Positions 40,872 through 49,178 are shown, counted from the first letter of the stretch. The stretch: 64,000 nucleotides of DNA from Streptomyces sp. NBC_01803 (GCF_035917415.1 NZ_CP109073.1:3184501-3248500), one strand, 5' to 3'. The notes: generated by a model not told the origin, from the letters alone. Translations and numbers: made by a program.

Positions 40872-41212
40872 GCGGCCACCGCCTTCCGCGTACGCCGTGC
40901 CGCCGGACGCAGGGGCAGGACAGCGAGCAGGTTCGGGGCCTGCGCCCCGATCGCCCGCACGGCCAGCTGCGACACGCGGTTGAACAGGCCGGGGTCGTCG
41001 GCAAGGATGTCGCGCGCCGCGTCCATACGCGCCGCGCGCTCCTCCTCGGACTCGTTCTCCTCACCGAGCCACAGCGCCAGGGGAGTCCCCAACGCGAGCT
41101 CAATGAAGTCGTCATCGTCCAGCGCCTCATGGGCGCCGATGAACGTCCTCAAAGTCGTTCTCCAGATTCCGTCGTGAATGGGCAGGGGAAGACCCGGGGC
41201 GGCGGGCTGCAT
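40868..41212 (-). CDS. Hypothetical acidic protein
   Basis: About 114 residues if ATG 41210–41212 is used; that ATG lies in the loop of hairpin copy 2, so initiation could be controlled by it, and a GTG at 41290 is an alternative. Helical, with DDDDFIELALGTPLALWLGEENESEEERAARMDAARDILADDP. No recognised family; stop overlaps the start of the PycTM-like gene. Confidence 0.5.
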   Translation of the reverse strand: MQPAAPGLPLPIHDGIWRTTLRTFIGAHEALDDDDFIELALGTPLALWLGEENESEEERAARMDAARDILADDPGLFNRVSQLAVRAIGAQAPNLLAVLPLRPAARRTRKAVAA

Positions 41213-41236
41213 TTGGCGTGGAGCCGCCGCCCCGGG
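41193..41236 (-). terminator. Duplicated hairpin, copy 2
   Basis: 13-bp perfect stem CCCGGGGCGGCGG / CCGCCGCCCCGGG around an 18-base loop almost identical to that of copy 1 (34596–34638). Stem changes are compensatory: the T:A pair of copy 1 is C:G here. Confidence 0.7.
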
Positions 41237-41250
41237 GACGGTGATCGTTG

Positions 41251-41556
41251 TCAGAGGTGGTGCGGGTGCTGAGCGGCGATCTCCTGCCACCGCCGGGACT
41301 CACCCGAGTCGGGGCCGGTCAGCTGTACTCGGAAGGTGCAGCCGCTCTCCCGGCACCGGTGGGTGACCGTCCCGGCCTTGGCGGCCAGGTCGGCCGCAGG
41401 ACCGAAAACGGCGTTGAACACGCCCAAGGCGGCAGTGAGCATCAGACTGACCGGCACGTTGTAGGCGTGCAGACTCCAGCCGGTCCACACCGCGAATGCG
41501 GCACTCACGGCAACAGCGGCGGCCATAGCGAGGTGACGACGACGCGCAGAGACCAC
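41251..41556 (-). CDS. Small membrane protein of the AICE
   Basis: 101 residues from GTG 41554–41556 with GGGAGG upstream. Two hydrophobic segments (~10–30 and ~35–58), then a Cys-containing tail (THRCRESGCTFRVQL). Unknown function. Confidence 0.6.
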   Translation of the reverse strand: MVSARRRHLAMAAAVAVSAAFAVWTGWSLHAYNVPVSLMLTAALGVFNAVFGPAADLAAKAGTVTHRCRESGCTFRVQLTGPDSGESRRWQEIAAQHPHHL

Positions 41557-41648
41557 AGGTCCTCCCTGAATCCCGCCGGACCGCTCTGGTCCAGCTCCCC
41601 TCACCGCCCGTCCCGTGGCGTGGTCGGGACGGACGGATCAGGCAGCCG

Positions 41649-41984
41649 TCAGGCCAGCGGAGAGCCGCAGTGGTTGCACGCGCCGCCGCTCTCGCCACCG
41701 CCCCCGCCGTTGCAGGCGTTGCACGACGTCCATTCGGAGCGGGGGAGCTCCACGCCCTCCGGCACGACGTGCGGGTGCGGACGGACCGGCGGCGGCTCGG
41801 ACACCGGGCGGTCATGCCGCGGCGGGTTCGGCGGACGAACCGGAAGCGGCGGCCGCGTCCCCTCGCCCCACAGGAGCCAGGCGGGGAAGGCCAAGCCAAG
41901 GGCCCCGTCGTGCTCCACGTTGTCAATCAGCCCTGCTCGAAGATGTGAGTGGGCATCAGGCAGTGCGATGATTGTGGTCATCAC
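41649..41984 (-). CDS. Small protein with C-terminal zinc ribbon-like Cys motif
   Basis: 111 residues. Pro-rich middle and a C-terminal CNAC ... CNHC pair (~88–107) that could bind zinc. AAAGGG lies seven bases before GTG 41982–41984. First gene of the leftward AICE chain downstream of the operator-bearing promoter. Confidence 0.65.
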   Translation of the reverse strand: MMTTIIALPDAHSHLRAGLIDNVEHDGALGLAFPAWLLWGEGTRPPLPVRPPNPPRHDRPVSEPPPVRPHPHVVPEGVELPRSEWTSCNACNGGGGGESGGACNHCGSPLA

Positions 41985-42314
41985 AGGTGATCCCTTTCAG
42001 AGTGCCTGTGTGTCTGCGTGGCCCGGGGTGACAGCCCCGGGCCACGCCCGTTCTCGGGGTCCCGTTCGGCCCCCTGCACGCCACCGACGTACTCAGCTCG
42101 GTGGCGTGGGCAAGGACCTAAAGGCCACACGTCAGTGGGCGGTTCGGCCTAGCCAGGGACCTACCTGGGGGCCAGCCGGGCCCATGCGGAACTCCCGGCT
42201 TCAGTCCTTGCATCAACTGTTCAGTTCTCAAGTACCGACCGGTTCTCCTGAGTCAGCGCCAGCCGACCGCCAGAGCACGGCAGTTGATCCCTCCGCCGCT
42301 CGGAGATCCGAGCA

Positions 42315-42330
42315 ACTTGGATATGCAAGT
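42315..42330. promoter_or_regulatory. GntR operator 1
   Basis: ACTTG-N6-CAAGT inverted repeat; same spacing as 42346–42361 and 43243–43258. Confidence 0.8.
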
Positions 42331-42362
42331 AAGGTAGCGACGCCAACTTGGTTATGCAAGTT
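42325..42362 (-). promoter_or_regulatory. Promoter of the leftward AICE operon
   Basis: On the minus strand TTGCAT, a 17-bp gap and TACCTT form a −35/−10 pair. Operator 2 overlaps the −35 and operator 1 lies at or after the −10, so repressor binding would block it. The rest of 41985–42442 shows only the terminator at 42384–42430. Confidence 0.45.
42346..42361. promoter_or_regulatory. GntR operator 2
   Basis: ACTTG-N6-CAAGT, extended by one pair to 42345–42362; 31 bp (about three helical turns) from operator 1. Confidence 0.8.
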
Positions 42363-42383
42363 GGTCGATCGAGTGGATGAGGG

Positions 42384-42430
42384 AAACGAGAAGAGGGCCA
42401 CCCCGACCGGGGGTGGCCCTCTTCTCGTTT
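42384..42430. terminator. Strong bidirectional terminator after gntR
   Basis: 21-bp perfect stem (AAACGAGAAGAGGGCCACCCC and its complement) with a 5-base loop, 13 bp after the GntR stop. A/T ends fit an intrinsic terminator either way. Confidence 0.9.
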
Positions 42431-42442
42431 GCGCAGGTCAGA

Positions 42443-43228
42443 TCATGATTGGCCGTCAGCAGACGGCAGCTCGATGACGTACCGGAAGATGTGTCGATCG
42501 CAGGGAATCAGCGAGTCGAGTACCTCGATCGGCTTACCGTCGGTGTCGTAGGCGGTGCGCAGGACGCGCGCGATCGGTACACCCGGGGGTACGGCAAGAG
42601 CGTCGCGTTCCTCGGGGCTCGGCATACGGATGTCGAGGTCTTCGACGAAGCGGGCGACTCGCCGCCGGATCGAGCCGGACGGGTCTTCCAGCACGGCGTG
42701 GACGCCGCCCCGGATGCGACGGGGCGCGGCGATCGGTGTGCCGGCCACCAGCTCCCGTTGGTAGTAGCCGTCGACGAGCTGCATCGGCTCGTCGTCCACG
42801 GTGAAGAGCCGCCGCCGGACGACCAGCGCTGTACCCGCCTCGACTTCGAGAAGGTCCGCGATCTCCGGTGTGGCCGGTTCCTCCGTCACCTCGCGGATGT
42901 GCTGGACAGCTCGTTGTCCCTGGGCTGCGGCTTCCGCGTTGAAGTTGGACACGCCGGTGGCTCGGCGTGCTCGGTAGTTGGCGCCTGCTCCCAGCATGCG
43001 CACCTGGGGGCGCGGCCGGACGATGACCCCCGCTCCCTGGCGGGAGACCACCAGCCCTTCGGATCGAAGCAGAGCGACGGCCTTCCGGACGGTGGCGCGA
43101 GTGGTCTCGAACCGGTCCGCAAGCTGATGCTCGGACGGCAGCTTTTCTCCCGGGGTGATGACCCCGTTCTGGATCTCCTTCCGAAGATCTTCGGCGATCA
43201 CCCGGAACTTCGCGGCGCGATCGGTCAT
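42443..43228 (-). CDS. GntR/HutC-family repressor (KorSA-like)
   Basis: 261 residues. An N-terminal winged helix (EIQNGVITPGEKLPSEHQLADRFETTRATVRKAVALLRSEGLVVSRQGAGVIV, ~17–70) and a C-terminal UTRA ligand domain (~90–255). Start ATG 43226–43228 has GGGGAG six bases upstream. One operator lies in its own promoter and two in the promoter of the transfer/replication operon, so it is inferred to be the element's master repressor, like KorSA in pSAM2. Confidence 0.88.
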   Translation of the reverse strand: MTDRAAKFRVIAEDLRKEIQNGVITPGEKLPSEHQLADRFETTRATVRKAVALLRSEGLVVSRQGAGVIVRPRPQVRMLGAGANYRARRATGVSNFNAEAAAQGQRAVQHIREVTEEPATPEIADLLEVEAGTALVVRRRLFTVDDEPMQLVDGYYQRELVAGTPIAAPRRIRGGVHAVLEDPSGSIRRRVARFVEDLDIRMPSPEERDALAVPPGVPIARVLRTAYDTDGKPIEVLDSLIPCDRHIFRYVIELPSADGQS

Positions 43229-43242
43229 GAAACACTCCCCAG

Positions 43243-43258
43243 ACTTGGTTATACAAGT
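43243..43258. promoter_or_regulatory. GntR operator 3 (autoregulatory)
   Basis: ACTTG-N6-CAAGT 14 bp upstream of the gntR ATG; the minus strand reads TATAAC across it, a possible −10. Confidence 0.8.
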
Positions 43259-43278
43259 CAGCGTACTGCGCCAGCGCG

Positions 43279-43710
43279 CTATTCCCACGGCGGTGGAGTG
43301 GAGTAAGACCATCCAGTCCACCGGGACACGGTGATCTCGATGACCGGACCGGCCGGGGGTTGCTCACGATACTGGGGGTACTTCTCCTTAAGCCATTCCA
43401 CCGGTGCTCGGCGATCTTCGCCTACGAGGATGCGGGCGGAGCCGTCCCCGCGGACCCACCAGAGCTGACTCCAGTCGTCGTCGTAGACATCTACCAGAAC
43501 GCAGACCTGCGGATTCTCCCTGATGTTCCGCAGGCGCTTGAGGTTCTGGTGTTGCTTCGGCTTGTGGTCGACGGCGATAACCAGCGTCTCGCCCTTTGCG
43601 GCGAAGGTCGCCGGCACTTGGTGGGGAACGCCGTCCGAGCTGGCCGTCGCCAGACGAAGAACATGGGCTTCGGTGAGTCGCCGCCGGGCGTCCTCTGTCG
43701 TGAGTCGCAT
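43279..43710 (-). CDS. PPOX-class (F420/FMN split-barrel) oxidoreductase
   Basis: 143 residues from ATG 43708–43710. Split-barrel core: RLTEAHVLRLATASSDGVPHQVPATFAAKGETLVIAVDHKPKQHQNLKRLRNIRENPQVCVLVDVYDDDW, ending in WTGWSYS. Resembles TIGR03668-type probable F420-dependent enzymes. Substrate unknown; likely cargo, as it has no obvious part in transfer. Confidence 0.8.
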   Translation of the reverse strand: MRLTTEDARRRLTEAHVLRLATASSDGVPHQVPATFAAKGETLVIAVDHKPKQHQNLKRLRNIRENPQVCVLVDVYDDDWSQLWWVRGDGSARILVGEDRRAPVEWLKEKYPQYREQPPAGPVIEITVSRWTGWSYSTPPPWE

Positions 43711-43828
43711 ACCCCTGGATACCTGATTCACGGTCTGGTAGGTGTGCGGCGATCCGGGCGTCACCAGCCTGGGAGGGGCGGGCGGGACGACTTCCCGGGG
43801 GTGTTGGACAGGCGCCTACCATGTGCGC

Positions 43829-44662
43829 ATGAGCCTTGACCCAGACGACTTGCGGCCTGCGTTTCAGCAGATCAGCAGCGCGTTGCGGGCAGACATCCTC
43901 ACCGGGAAGTACGCGCCGGGAGACCGGCTTCCGTCAGGTCCCGAGCTGGTGAAGCGGTACGGCGTGGCCAAAGCGACAGTTACCAAGGCACTCGACCTAC
44001 TCCGTGACGAGGGACTGGTCGTGACGCGCAAGGGCAGTGGGACGTTCGCCCGGCAGCGGGCTCAGCGGCCGGAGGGACTCGGCCCACACCTTGAAGCGGC
44101 CTTCGAGAAGCCGCAGGTGACCATCGACTTCATCGGCCTGTCCGGCGGGAGTCTGCGCGACGCCATCCAGATCCCACTGGACAAAGTCCGCTCGGGTCGG
44201 CTCACCCCGCAGTCCATCGCCGTCCGGCTTCTGCTGCCGGACAGCTCCCAGCCCAGGGGCGTGCCGCTGCTGGTGGACGGCTTACGCGATGACCCAGAGC
44301 TGCGGCGGCGGGCAGGGGATACTGCGGCCACCATCGCCAGCGGAATTAAGTATTCCGTTGAGTCGCTTGCCGAACTCGGCCTGGTCCAGTCGGCGCACGT
44401 CGAGGCTCGTTTTTTCCCAGCGTCGGCGCTCTTCCGGCTCTGCGTCATCAACGGAACGGAAGCCTTCTTCGGTTTCTACCCGTTCCATCAGCGGACGATG
44501 ACTGCCGACGAACCGAAGACCTTCTTCGATGTAGCGGGCAACGATGTGCCGCTTTTTCATCACTCGACAGATGCCGATGGGGCGTCGCCGGGCTCTCAGT
44601 ATGTGAAGCAGGCGCAGGCGTGGTTCGACAGCGTCTGGTCCACCATCGCCCAGCCGGTGTGA
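43829..44662 (+). CDS. GntR-family transcriptional regulator with a TTA codon
   Basis: 277 residues, the only rightward gene of the element. Winged helix FQQISSALRADILTGKYAPGDRLPSGPELVKRYGVAKATVTKALDLLRDEGLVVTRKGSGTF (~12–75); the C-terminal ~200 residues are not a recognisable UTRA domain. TTA (Leu) at 44282–44284, codon 152, would need the bldA tRNA. No Shine-Dalgarno is seen and TACCAT lies at 43818–43823, so the transcript may be leaderless. Less GC-rich than its neighbours. Confidence 0.82.
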   Translation: MSLDPDDLRPAFQQISSALRADILTGKYAPGDRLPSGPELVKRYGVAKATVTKALDLLRDEGLVVTRKGSGTFARQRAQRPEGLGPHLEAAFEKPQVTIDFIGLSGGSLRDAIQIPLDKVRSGRLTPQSIAVRLLLPDSSQPRGVPLLVDGLRDDPELRRRAGDTAATIASGIKYSVESLAELGLVQSAHVEARFFPASALFRLCVINGTEAFFGFYPFHQRTMTADEPKTFFDVAGNDVPLFHHSTDADGASPGSQYVKQAQAWFDSVWSTIAQPV

Positions 44663-44743
44663 CGCGTTCCAGGGCCGTGCGGGCCGACGCTGTGGTGGTT
44701 GTCACGTGGGTGCCGACCAGCGGTGATGCCAGGCGACAACACC

Positions 44744-44773
44744 TGACATCACCTGACATCGCTGTCTGACATC
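44744..44773 (+). repeat. TGACATC repeats near attR (arm-type sites?)
   Basis: TGACATC at 44744, 44754 and 44767 in one orientation, the first two as the exact tandem ACCTGACATC. Two more copies in the same orientation lie beside attL (30894 and 30907). They would flank attP in the excised circle. Confidence 0.55.
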
Positions 44774-44881
44774 AACATCGGGGAACGCCGGATGACGGAC
44801 AGAGAGACCCAGGGGAGTCGGGCCGTATCGCGCTCATCGGAAGCACATGGTCACTGAGGGGCAGAACGGGGACCGGATTGA

Positions 44882-44925
44882 CCTGATAAGGATGAGGCCA
44901 CAGGTTCAAGTCCTGTTAGCCCCAC
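44882..44925 (+). repeat. attR: attR core, 44-bp direct repeat
   Basis: Copy of the tRNA-Ile 3' portion without its 5' half; marks the right end of the AICE. Not a functional tRNA. The 44663–45080 gap also holds the TGACATC repeats and the hairpin at 44934–44967. Confidence 0.95.
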
Positions 44926-44933
44926 ACTTGAGA

Positions 44934-44967
44934 CTCGGTCCGGCTGAAGATCTTCGGTCGGACCGAG
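44934..44967 (+). terminator. Original tRNA-Ile terminator, displaced by the element
   Basis: Stem CTCGGTCCG (44934–44942) / CGGACCGAG (44959–44967) with an internal palindrome GAAGATCTTC, then TTTGTG. It begins nine bases after attR, where the tRNA transcript would have ended before integration. Confidence 0.7.
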
Positions 44968-45080
44968 CTGTTTGTGTCGGGGCCGGGTGCCGGAGCCGTT
45001 GGGTATCATCGGGCGCCAGATGGCCTGATCACGTTGTGACGATCACGTTGATGCACGTTGAAGAAGGACGAGGTAGCGCG

Positions 45081-45218
45081 GTGAAGAAGCTTCTGCTGTT
45101 CTCTCTGGTGGCGGTCGGCGGCCTTTTCGTTTACCAGCAGCTGGTGTCGAGCAAGGCTGAGCAGGACCTGTGGACGGAGGCGACCGACTCCGTGCCGAGT
45201 GGTCCCGCGGGCAGCTGA
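45081..45218 (+). CDS. DLW-39 family small membrane protein
   Basis: 45 residues from GTG 45081: VKKLLLFSLVAVGGLFVYQQ, one transmembrane helix, then the SKAEQDLWTEATD motif that names the family, with the DLW triplet. Conserved near the gyrA–tRNA region in actinobacteria; function unknown. Followed by a strong terminator. Confidence 0.88.
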   Translation: MKKLLLFSLVAVGGLFVYQQLVSSKAEQDLWTEATDSVPSGPAGS

Positions 45219-45243
45219 CTCGGGCGATCCCTCCGCATACGAC

Positions 45244-45277
45244 GCGGGGCTGTCACTCTGTGACGCCCCGCCCTTTT
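45244..45277 (+). terminator. Terminator of the DLW-39 gene
   Basis: Stem GCGGGGC-t-GTCAC / GTGAC-GCCCCGC with a 3-base loop, followed by CCTTTTT. Confidence 0.9.
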
Positions 45278-45355
45278 TGTATACGTCTGTAGGTGTGCGT
45301 TTGCGAACACGAGCGGTGCACGACGCCCTCGTCGTGCACCGCGCCGCCATGCCCT

Positions 45356-45916
45356 TCAGCCCTGGTGGTTCTCGTAGTGCTCGACTGCCTCGCGGGTGCG
45401 GGCGACGCCGTACACGCGCAGGAACTCGGCGAGTTCGGGGTGGCTGTCGGCCAGTAGCCGCGACGCGCTCTGGATCTCGGTGGCGTCGGAGACCGAGCGC
45501 AGCAGCGCCTGGATCTCCCGGACCACGCGCTTGGTGGGGTTGGCCGGGACGCCGATGGAGCCGGACCTGGTGGCGGTGGAGCTCGGGCTCAGCACGTTCC
45601 CCCCGGACGTGCGGCGGATCTCGTCCATGGCGGCGGTCGCCTCCGCCGCGCTGATCCGCCCGGCCCTGACCTCGCCGGCGAGGTCCTGGAGGGAACGCAC
45701 CCGCTGGACGACGGCCGGATTGCCGATCTTGGCGCGCTGACCGCTCATGAGCTGCGACAACATCGGCGCAGACAGCCCCAGAACGACCGCGAGCCGTGCC
45801 TGGTTGAGCCCCAGATCGGCGATGAGGCGCCGGAAGAGCATCCCCAGCGGCTCTCCGTACCAGGTCGTCTGCTGCTCTCTCGCCTTTTCGGTGGACTCCT
45901 GTTGTGCTGCGTCCAT
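45356..45916 (-). CDS. XRE-type helix-turn-helix regulator
   Basis: 186 residues from ATG 45914–45916, with GGGGAGA upstream. Helix-turn-helix FRRLIADLGLNQARLAVVLGLSAPMLSQLMSGQRAKIGNP (~30–70), then a long helical region. Conserved DNA-binding protein at this chromosomal site; target unknown. A TCACGTGA palindrome core (45946–45953) lies in its upstream region and may be its operator. Confidence 0.82.
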   Translation of the reverse strand: MDAAQQESTEKAREQQTTWYGEPLGMLFRRLIADLGLNQARLAVVLGLSAPMLSQLMSGQRAKIGNPAVVQRVRSLQDLAGEVRAGRISAAEATAAMDEIRRTSGGNVLSPSSTATRSGSIGVPANPTKRVVREIQALLRSVSDATEIQSASRLLADSHPELAEFLRVYGVARTREAVEHYENHQG

Positions 45917-46060
45917 CGTCTCTCCCCTGTTCTCCCCTGATCGCTTCACGTGAGCGAAGTTGCGCGTCATCCTACGGAGGGACCAGTGTCCGGGGCGATA
46001 CCCGGTCGGAATCCGGCGAGAAGATTGGGTAACCTTGGCTTCGGCCCTCCCAAGGGCCGC

Positions 46061-46133
46061 GGGGCCTTAGCTCAGTTGGTAGAGCGCCGTCTTTGCATGG
46101 CGGATGTCAGGAGTTCGACTCTCCTAGGCTCCA
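46061..46133 (+). tRNA. tRNA-Ala (TGC)
   Basis: 73 nt cloverleaf: acceptor GGGGCCT/AGGCTCC, D-stem GCTC/GAGC, anticodon loop TTTGCAT (anticodon TGC), T-arm AGGAG/CTCCT. CCA is not encoded (A is followed by CCC), so it needs the CCA enzyme. Confidence 0.96.
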
Positions 46134-46160
46134 CCCCTCCCACCCGCCGCGGGCGGCGGA

Positions 46161-46943
46161 TCAGTCCGCCGCCGCCCGGAGCTCCTCGGGTGGGGTCCGC
46201 TGCTCGTCCACGTCCTCCGTGCGGACCAACTCGCCCCAGACCACGTAGCGGTGGCGCGAGGTGTAGACCGGGGTGCAGGTCGTCAGCGTGATGTAGTGGC
46301 CGGCCTCGGTCGCGCCCGACTCCTCGGGGACGGGGGCGAGGACGCCGGTGTTGTACTTCGAGGTCTCGGGGAGGATCGCGGAGACCTGGTAGATGTACCA
46401 GGTGTTCTCCGTCTCGAAGATGATCGGGTCGCCCTCGCCGATCTGGTGGATGTCGTGGAACTTGGCGCCGTGGCCGTCCCGGTGGGCGGCGAGCGAGAAG
46501 TTCCCTTCTTCGTCCCATGGCATCGCCGACTCGACCGGATCCTCGTAGTACCCGGCGACGCCGCCGTTCAGCACGTCGAGTCCGGTGCCCTGCTTCACCA
46601 GGATGTCGGCGCCCGTCATCGTCGGCACGTGCAGGAAGCCGATGCCGTCCTCGGGGTCGTAGCTGGGCGGGGGCGTGGTGTCGTCGCCGTCGTCGTCGGG
46701 GGCCGCCTCCCAGTGCTCGCGGACCGTGTGACTGTCGCGCTTGGCCTCCTGGTTGGCGACGACGTTGGTCCACCACAGCGAGTAGACGACGAAGAGGCCG
46801 AGCACGATGCCGCCGGTTATGAGGAGTTCACCGAAGACGCTGACGGCGGTGGCGATGCGGCGGCGCGCCGGGCTCGGGCGGCGCCGGGAGGGGGCTGGCG
46901 CGGACTTGTCCGCCGGGGTGTCCTGCTCAGTCGACGAGGGCAT
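46161..46943 (-). CDS. srtE: Class E sortase 1
   Basis: 260 residues from ATG 46941–46943. A short basic cytoplasmic end, transmembrane helix (~38–58, ELLITGGIVLGLFVVYSLWW), then the sortase barrel with catalytic His in LAAHRDGHG (~150), Cys in TLTTCTPV (~220) and Arg in SRHRYVVWG. Anchors LPXTG-type or LAXTG-type surface proteins such as chaplins in Streptomyces. Start lies within the 3' end of the second sortase gene (17-bp overlap). Confidence 0.92.
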   Translation of the reverse strand: MPSSTEQDTPADKSAPAPSRRRPSPARRRIATAVSVFGELLITGGIVLGLFVVYSLWWTNVVANQEAKRDSHTVREHWEAAPDDDGDDTTPPPSYDPEDGIGFLHVPTMTGADILVKQGTGLDVLNGGVAGYYEDPVESAMPWDEEGNFSLAAHRDGHGAKFHDIHQIGEGDPIIFETENTWYIYQVSAILPETSKYNTGVLAPVPEESGATEAGHYITLTTCTPVYTSRHRYVVWGELVRTEDVDEQRTPPEELRAAAD

Positions 46944-48285
46944 CCGGCTTCCCTTCGCTACGCGGACGCTCTTCAATCATCTGGCCCCACACGATCATGC
47001 GGTACGTGGAGGTGAACTCCGGCGTGCAAGTGGTGAGGGTGATATAGCGGCCTGGTTCGGTGAACCCGCCCTGATCCGGGACGGGGTCGAGGACGGCGGT
47101 GTTGGACGGCGAGGTGGAGTCGAGCCGGTTGGTCATCTCGTAGGTGTAGAAGGCGTCCTGGGTCTCCACGACGATCGGGTCGCCGGGCTCCAGTCGGTTG
47201 ACGTACCGGAACGGCTCGCCGTGGGTGTTGCGGTGGCCGGCCAGGCCGAAGTTGCCCTCCTCGTCCCATGGCATGGCCGTGGGGAGCCGGTCCTCCTCCG
47301 TGTAGTGCCCCACCATGCCGTTGTCGAGGACCTCCTCGGAGTCGACGGTCTCCGCGATGGGGACGCGCACGTCGAGGGTGGGGAGGTAGAGGATCGCGAA
47401 GCCCTCGCCGGGGGAGAACGTGCCCGGGTCGCGGTCCTCGCCCTCGGGCCCGGCGTCCTCCCACTGGTCCTGGAGGCGGTCCGCCTGGCCGTTGGCGTGG
47501 GCCCTGGCCTCGACGTTGGTCCACCAGAGCTGGTAGACGACGAAGAGGAGCAGGAGCACACCGGTCGTGATGAACAGCTCGCCGATCACATTGCTGATCG
47601 CGGTGCCGGTCTGCCGGGCGGCCTTGGCCGCCGCCTTCGCCGCCTTGCGGCGGGCGGCCCGCCCGCCGCTGAGGGGCTCGTCGTCGGCGGCCCGCGCGGC
47701 CGGTGCGGGGCCCTTCGTCGCGGCCTTGCGGCGCGCGGCGCGCCCGCCGCCGTCCGGCGGCGCGGCGGCGGACGCGGCGGCGGACGCCGGCGCGGGTGTC
47801 GCGCCGGTGCCGCGCACCGCCCGACGGCGAGCGGCCCGGCCGCCCCCCTCGGGTGCCTCCGGCACGACGTCCGGTGCGGCGCCGCCGCCGGCCTGCGCGG
47901 CCCGGCGGCGGGCCGCCCGGCCGCCGTCGGCGGGGAGCGTGGGGAGGGCCGCGGTGGTCTCGGTCGGGCGCTCGTCCGGGGAGCCGTCACCGGCCCCCCG
48001 CGCCGCCCGCCGGCGGGCCGCCCGGCCGCCGGGGTGGACGGCGGCCGGCGGGGGGAAGGCCGGGGTCGGGCCGACGGGTTGGTGGCCCTGGTGGCCGAAC
48101 GGCGACTCGCCCGCCGTGCCGCCGGGCGGCGGCACGGCGGCCGGGAAAGGGCCGGGGCGGCGCAGGCCGATCGTCTCGGGGTCGCCGGGGGCCGCGGGGC
48201 CGGGGAGCGGGTCGTTCAGGGGGTCGTGGAGTGCCTCGATCGCTGCCTGGTAGGCGTCGTCGTCCGACCCCCATCCGGTGGTCAC
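46927..48285 (-). CDS. srtE: Class E sortase 2 with repeat-rich cytoplasmic extension
   Basis: 452 residues. The first ~235 residues are disordered and hold five copies of GGRAARR(R/K)A (near 86, 121, 149, 180, 207). A transmembrane helix (~236–252) and the sortase domain follow: [27 protein letters not shown] give His, Cys and Arg. Closely similar to sortase 1, suggesting tandem duplication. GTG 48283–48285 overlaps the pabA stop. Confidence 0.9.
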   Translation of the reverse strand: MTTGWGSDDDAYQAAIEALHDPLNDPLPGPAAPGDPETIGLRRPGPFPAAVPPPGGTAGESPFGHQGHQPVGPTPAFPPPAAVHPGGRAARRRAARGAGDGSPDERPTETTAALPTLPADGGRAARRRAAQAGGGAAPDVVPEAPEGGGRAARRRAVRGTGATPAPASAAASAAAPPDGGGRAARRKAATKGPAPAARAADDEPLSGGRAARRKAAKAAAKAARQTGTAISNVIGELFITTGVLLLLFVVYQLWWTNVEARAHANGQADRLQDQWEDAGPEGEDRDPGTFSPGEGFAILYLPTLDVRVPIAETVDSEEVLDNGMVGHYTEEDRLPTAMPWDEEGNFGLAGHRNTHGEPFRYVNRLEPGDPIVVETQDAFYTYEMTNRLDSTSPSNTAVLDPVPDQGGFTEPGRYITLTTCTPEFTSTYRMIVWGQMIEERPRSEGKPDALVD

Positions 48286-48920
48286 GCCGGGCGCCCCACG
48301 ACGGGGGCGAGTCCGTGCGAGCGGCTGACCGCGCCCGCGTCGCCGCAGACCGTCAGCCAGTTCGCCAGCATCCGGTGGCCGCCCCGGGTCAGCACGGACT
48401 CGGGGTGGAACTGCACGCCCTCCACCGGCAGCTCGCGGTGGCGCAGGCCCATGACGACATCCCCGGCCCAGGCCGTGACCTCCAGCTCGGCCGGCAGCGT
48501 GGTCTCCTCGGCCGCCAGCGAGTGGTACCGGGTCACGGTCAGCGGCGTGGGCAGCCCGTCGAAGACGCCGGAGCCGGTGTGGCGCACGTCGGAGGTCTTG
48601 CCGTGCAGCAGCTCGGGGGCGCGCCCGACGACGCCGCCGTAGGCCACCGCCATCGCTTGCATGCCGAGGCAGACGCCGAAGACGGGCGTGCGGGTGGCCG
48701 CGCAGTGGCGGACCATGTCGATGCTCACGCCGGCCTGCTCGGGGGTACCGGGTCCGGGCGAGATCAGCACGCCGTCGAAGCCGCCCGCACGCACCCGGTC
48801 CGTGGTGACCGTGTCGTTGCGCACGACCTCGCACTCCGCGCCGAGCTGGTAGAGGTACTGGACCAGGTTGTAGACGAAGCTGTCGTAGTTGTCGATGACG
48901 AGGATGCGCGCGCGGGTCAC
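48282..48920 (-). CDS. pabA: Glutamine amidotransferase, PabA/TrpG type
   Basis: 212 residues, class I glutaminase subunit making ammonia for aminodeoxychorismate or anthranilate synthesis. N-terminus [20 protein letters not shown], nucleophile in [12 protein letters not shown] (~84), and HPES (His-Glu of the triad, ~185). GTG 48918–48920 chosen; frame upstream is not conserved-looking. No PabB/TrpE partner is in the window, so the pathway is not fixed. Confidence 0.9.
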   Translation of the reverse strand: MTRARILVIDNYDSFVYNLVQYLYQLGAECEVVRNDTVTTDRVRAGGFDGVLISPGPGTPEQAGVSIDMVRHCAATRTPVFGVCLGMQAMAVAYGGVVGRAPELLHGKTSDVRHTGSGVFDGLPTPLTVTRYHSLAAEETTLPAELEVTAWAGDVVMGLRHRELPVEGVQFHPESVLTRGGHRMLANWLTVCGDAGAVSRSHGLAPVVGRPA

Positions 48921-49093
48921 TGTCCGGTCTCCTGTCCCTCGTCCACGGTCACGTCGTTGAACGGCAGCAGGGGCTCGGCCCACGGGAAGACGTACTCGAA
49001 GAGGAGATACACCGCGCCCAGCGCGAGCAGCAGTGAAATCAGCGCGCGCACCAGCACGTTGCCCGGCAGATGCCGCCAGATCCACCCGTACAT
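48917..49093 (-). CDS. Small conserved membrane protein
   Basis: 58 residues from ATG 49091–49093: [20 protein letters not shown] then a hydrophobic helix ([25 protein letters not shown]) and an acidic end. Stop overlaps the pabA start. Conserved in streptomycetes between DUF881 and pabA; function unknown. Confidence 0.82.
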   Translation of the reverse strand: MYGWIWRHLPGNVLVRALISLLLALGAVYLLFEYVFPWAEPLLPFNDVTVDEGQETGQ

Positions 49094-49178
49094 GGCTTCG
49101 CGTTCCCCTCCTCGGTGTCCCGCGTGTGTGACGACGCGTGCTCCAAGCGTACGACGAGGGGGACGCAGTGATGTGTGC

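Larger units (their letters stand above)
30811..44925. mobile_element. Integrated AICE in tRNA-Ile (about 14.1 kb)
   Basis: Bounded by 44-bp direct repeats at 30811–30854 and 44882–44925. It contains tyrosine integrase, excisionase, a prim-pol plus DUF3631 replication pair, an FtsK-like TraB translocase, Spd-like membrane proteins and a GntR repressor, the module set of actinomycete integrative and conjugative elements such as pSAM2. Nearly all genes lie on the minus strand in one chain with overlapping stops and starts, ending in xis–int next to attL. All key modules look intact, so it may be functional. Confidence 0.95.

Noticed and set aside
44882..44925. Second tRNA-Ile
   Set aside because: Only the 3' 44 bases are present, with no 5' acceptor or D arm; it is attR.
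30811..44925. Insertion sequences or transposases inside the element
   Set aside because: No DDE transposase motifs or terminal inverted repeats of IS type were seen; the only recombinase is the tyrosine integrase.
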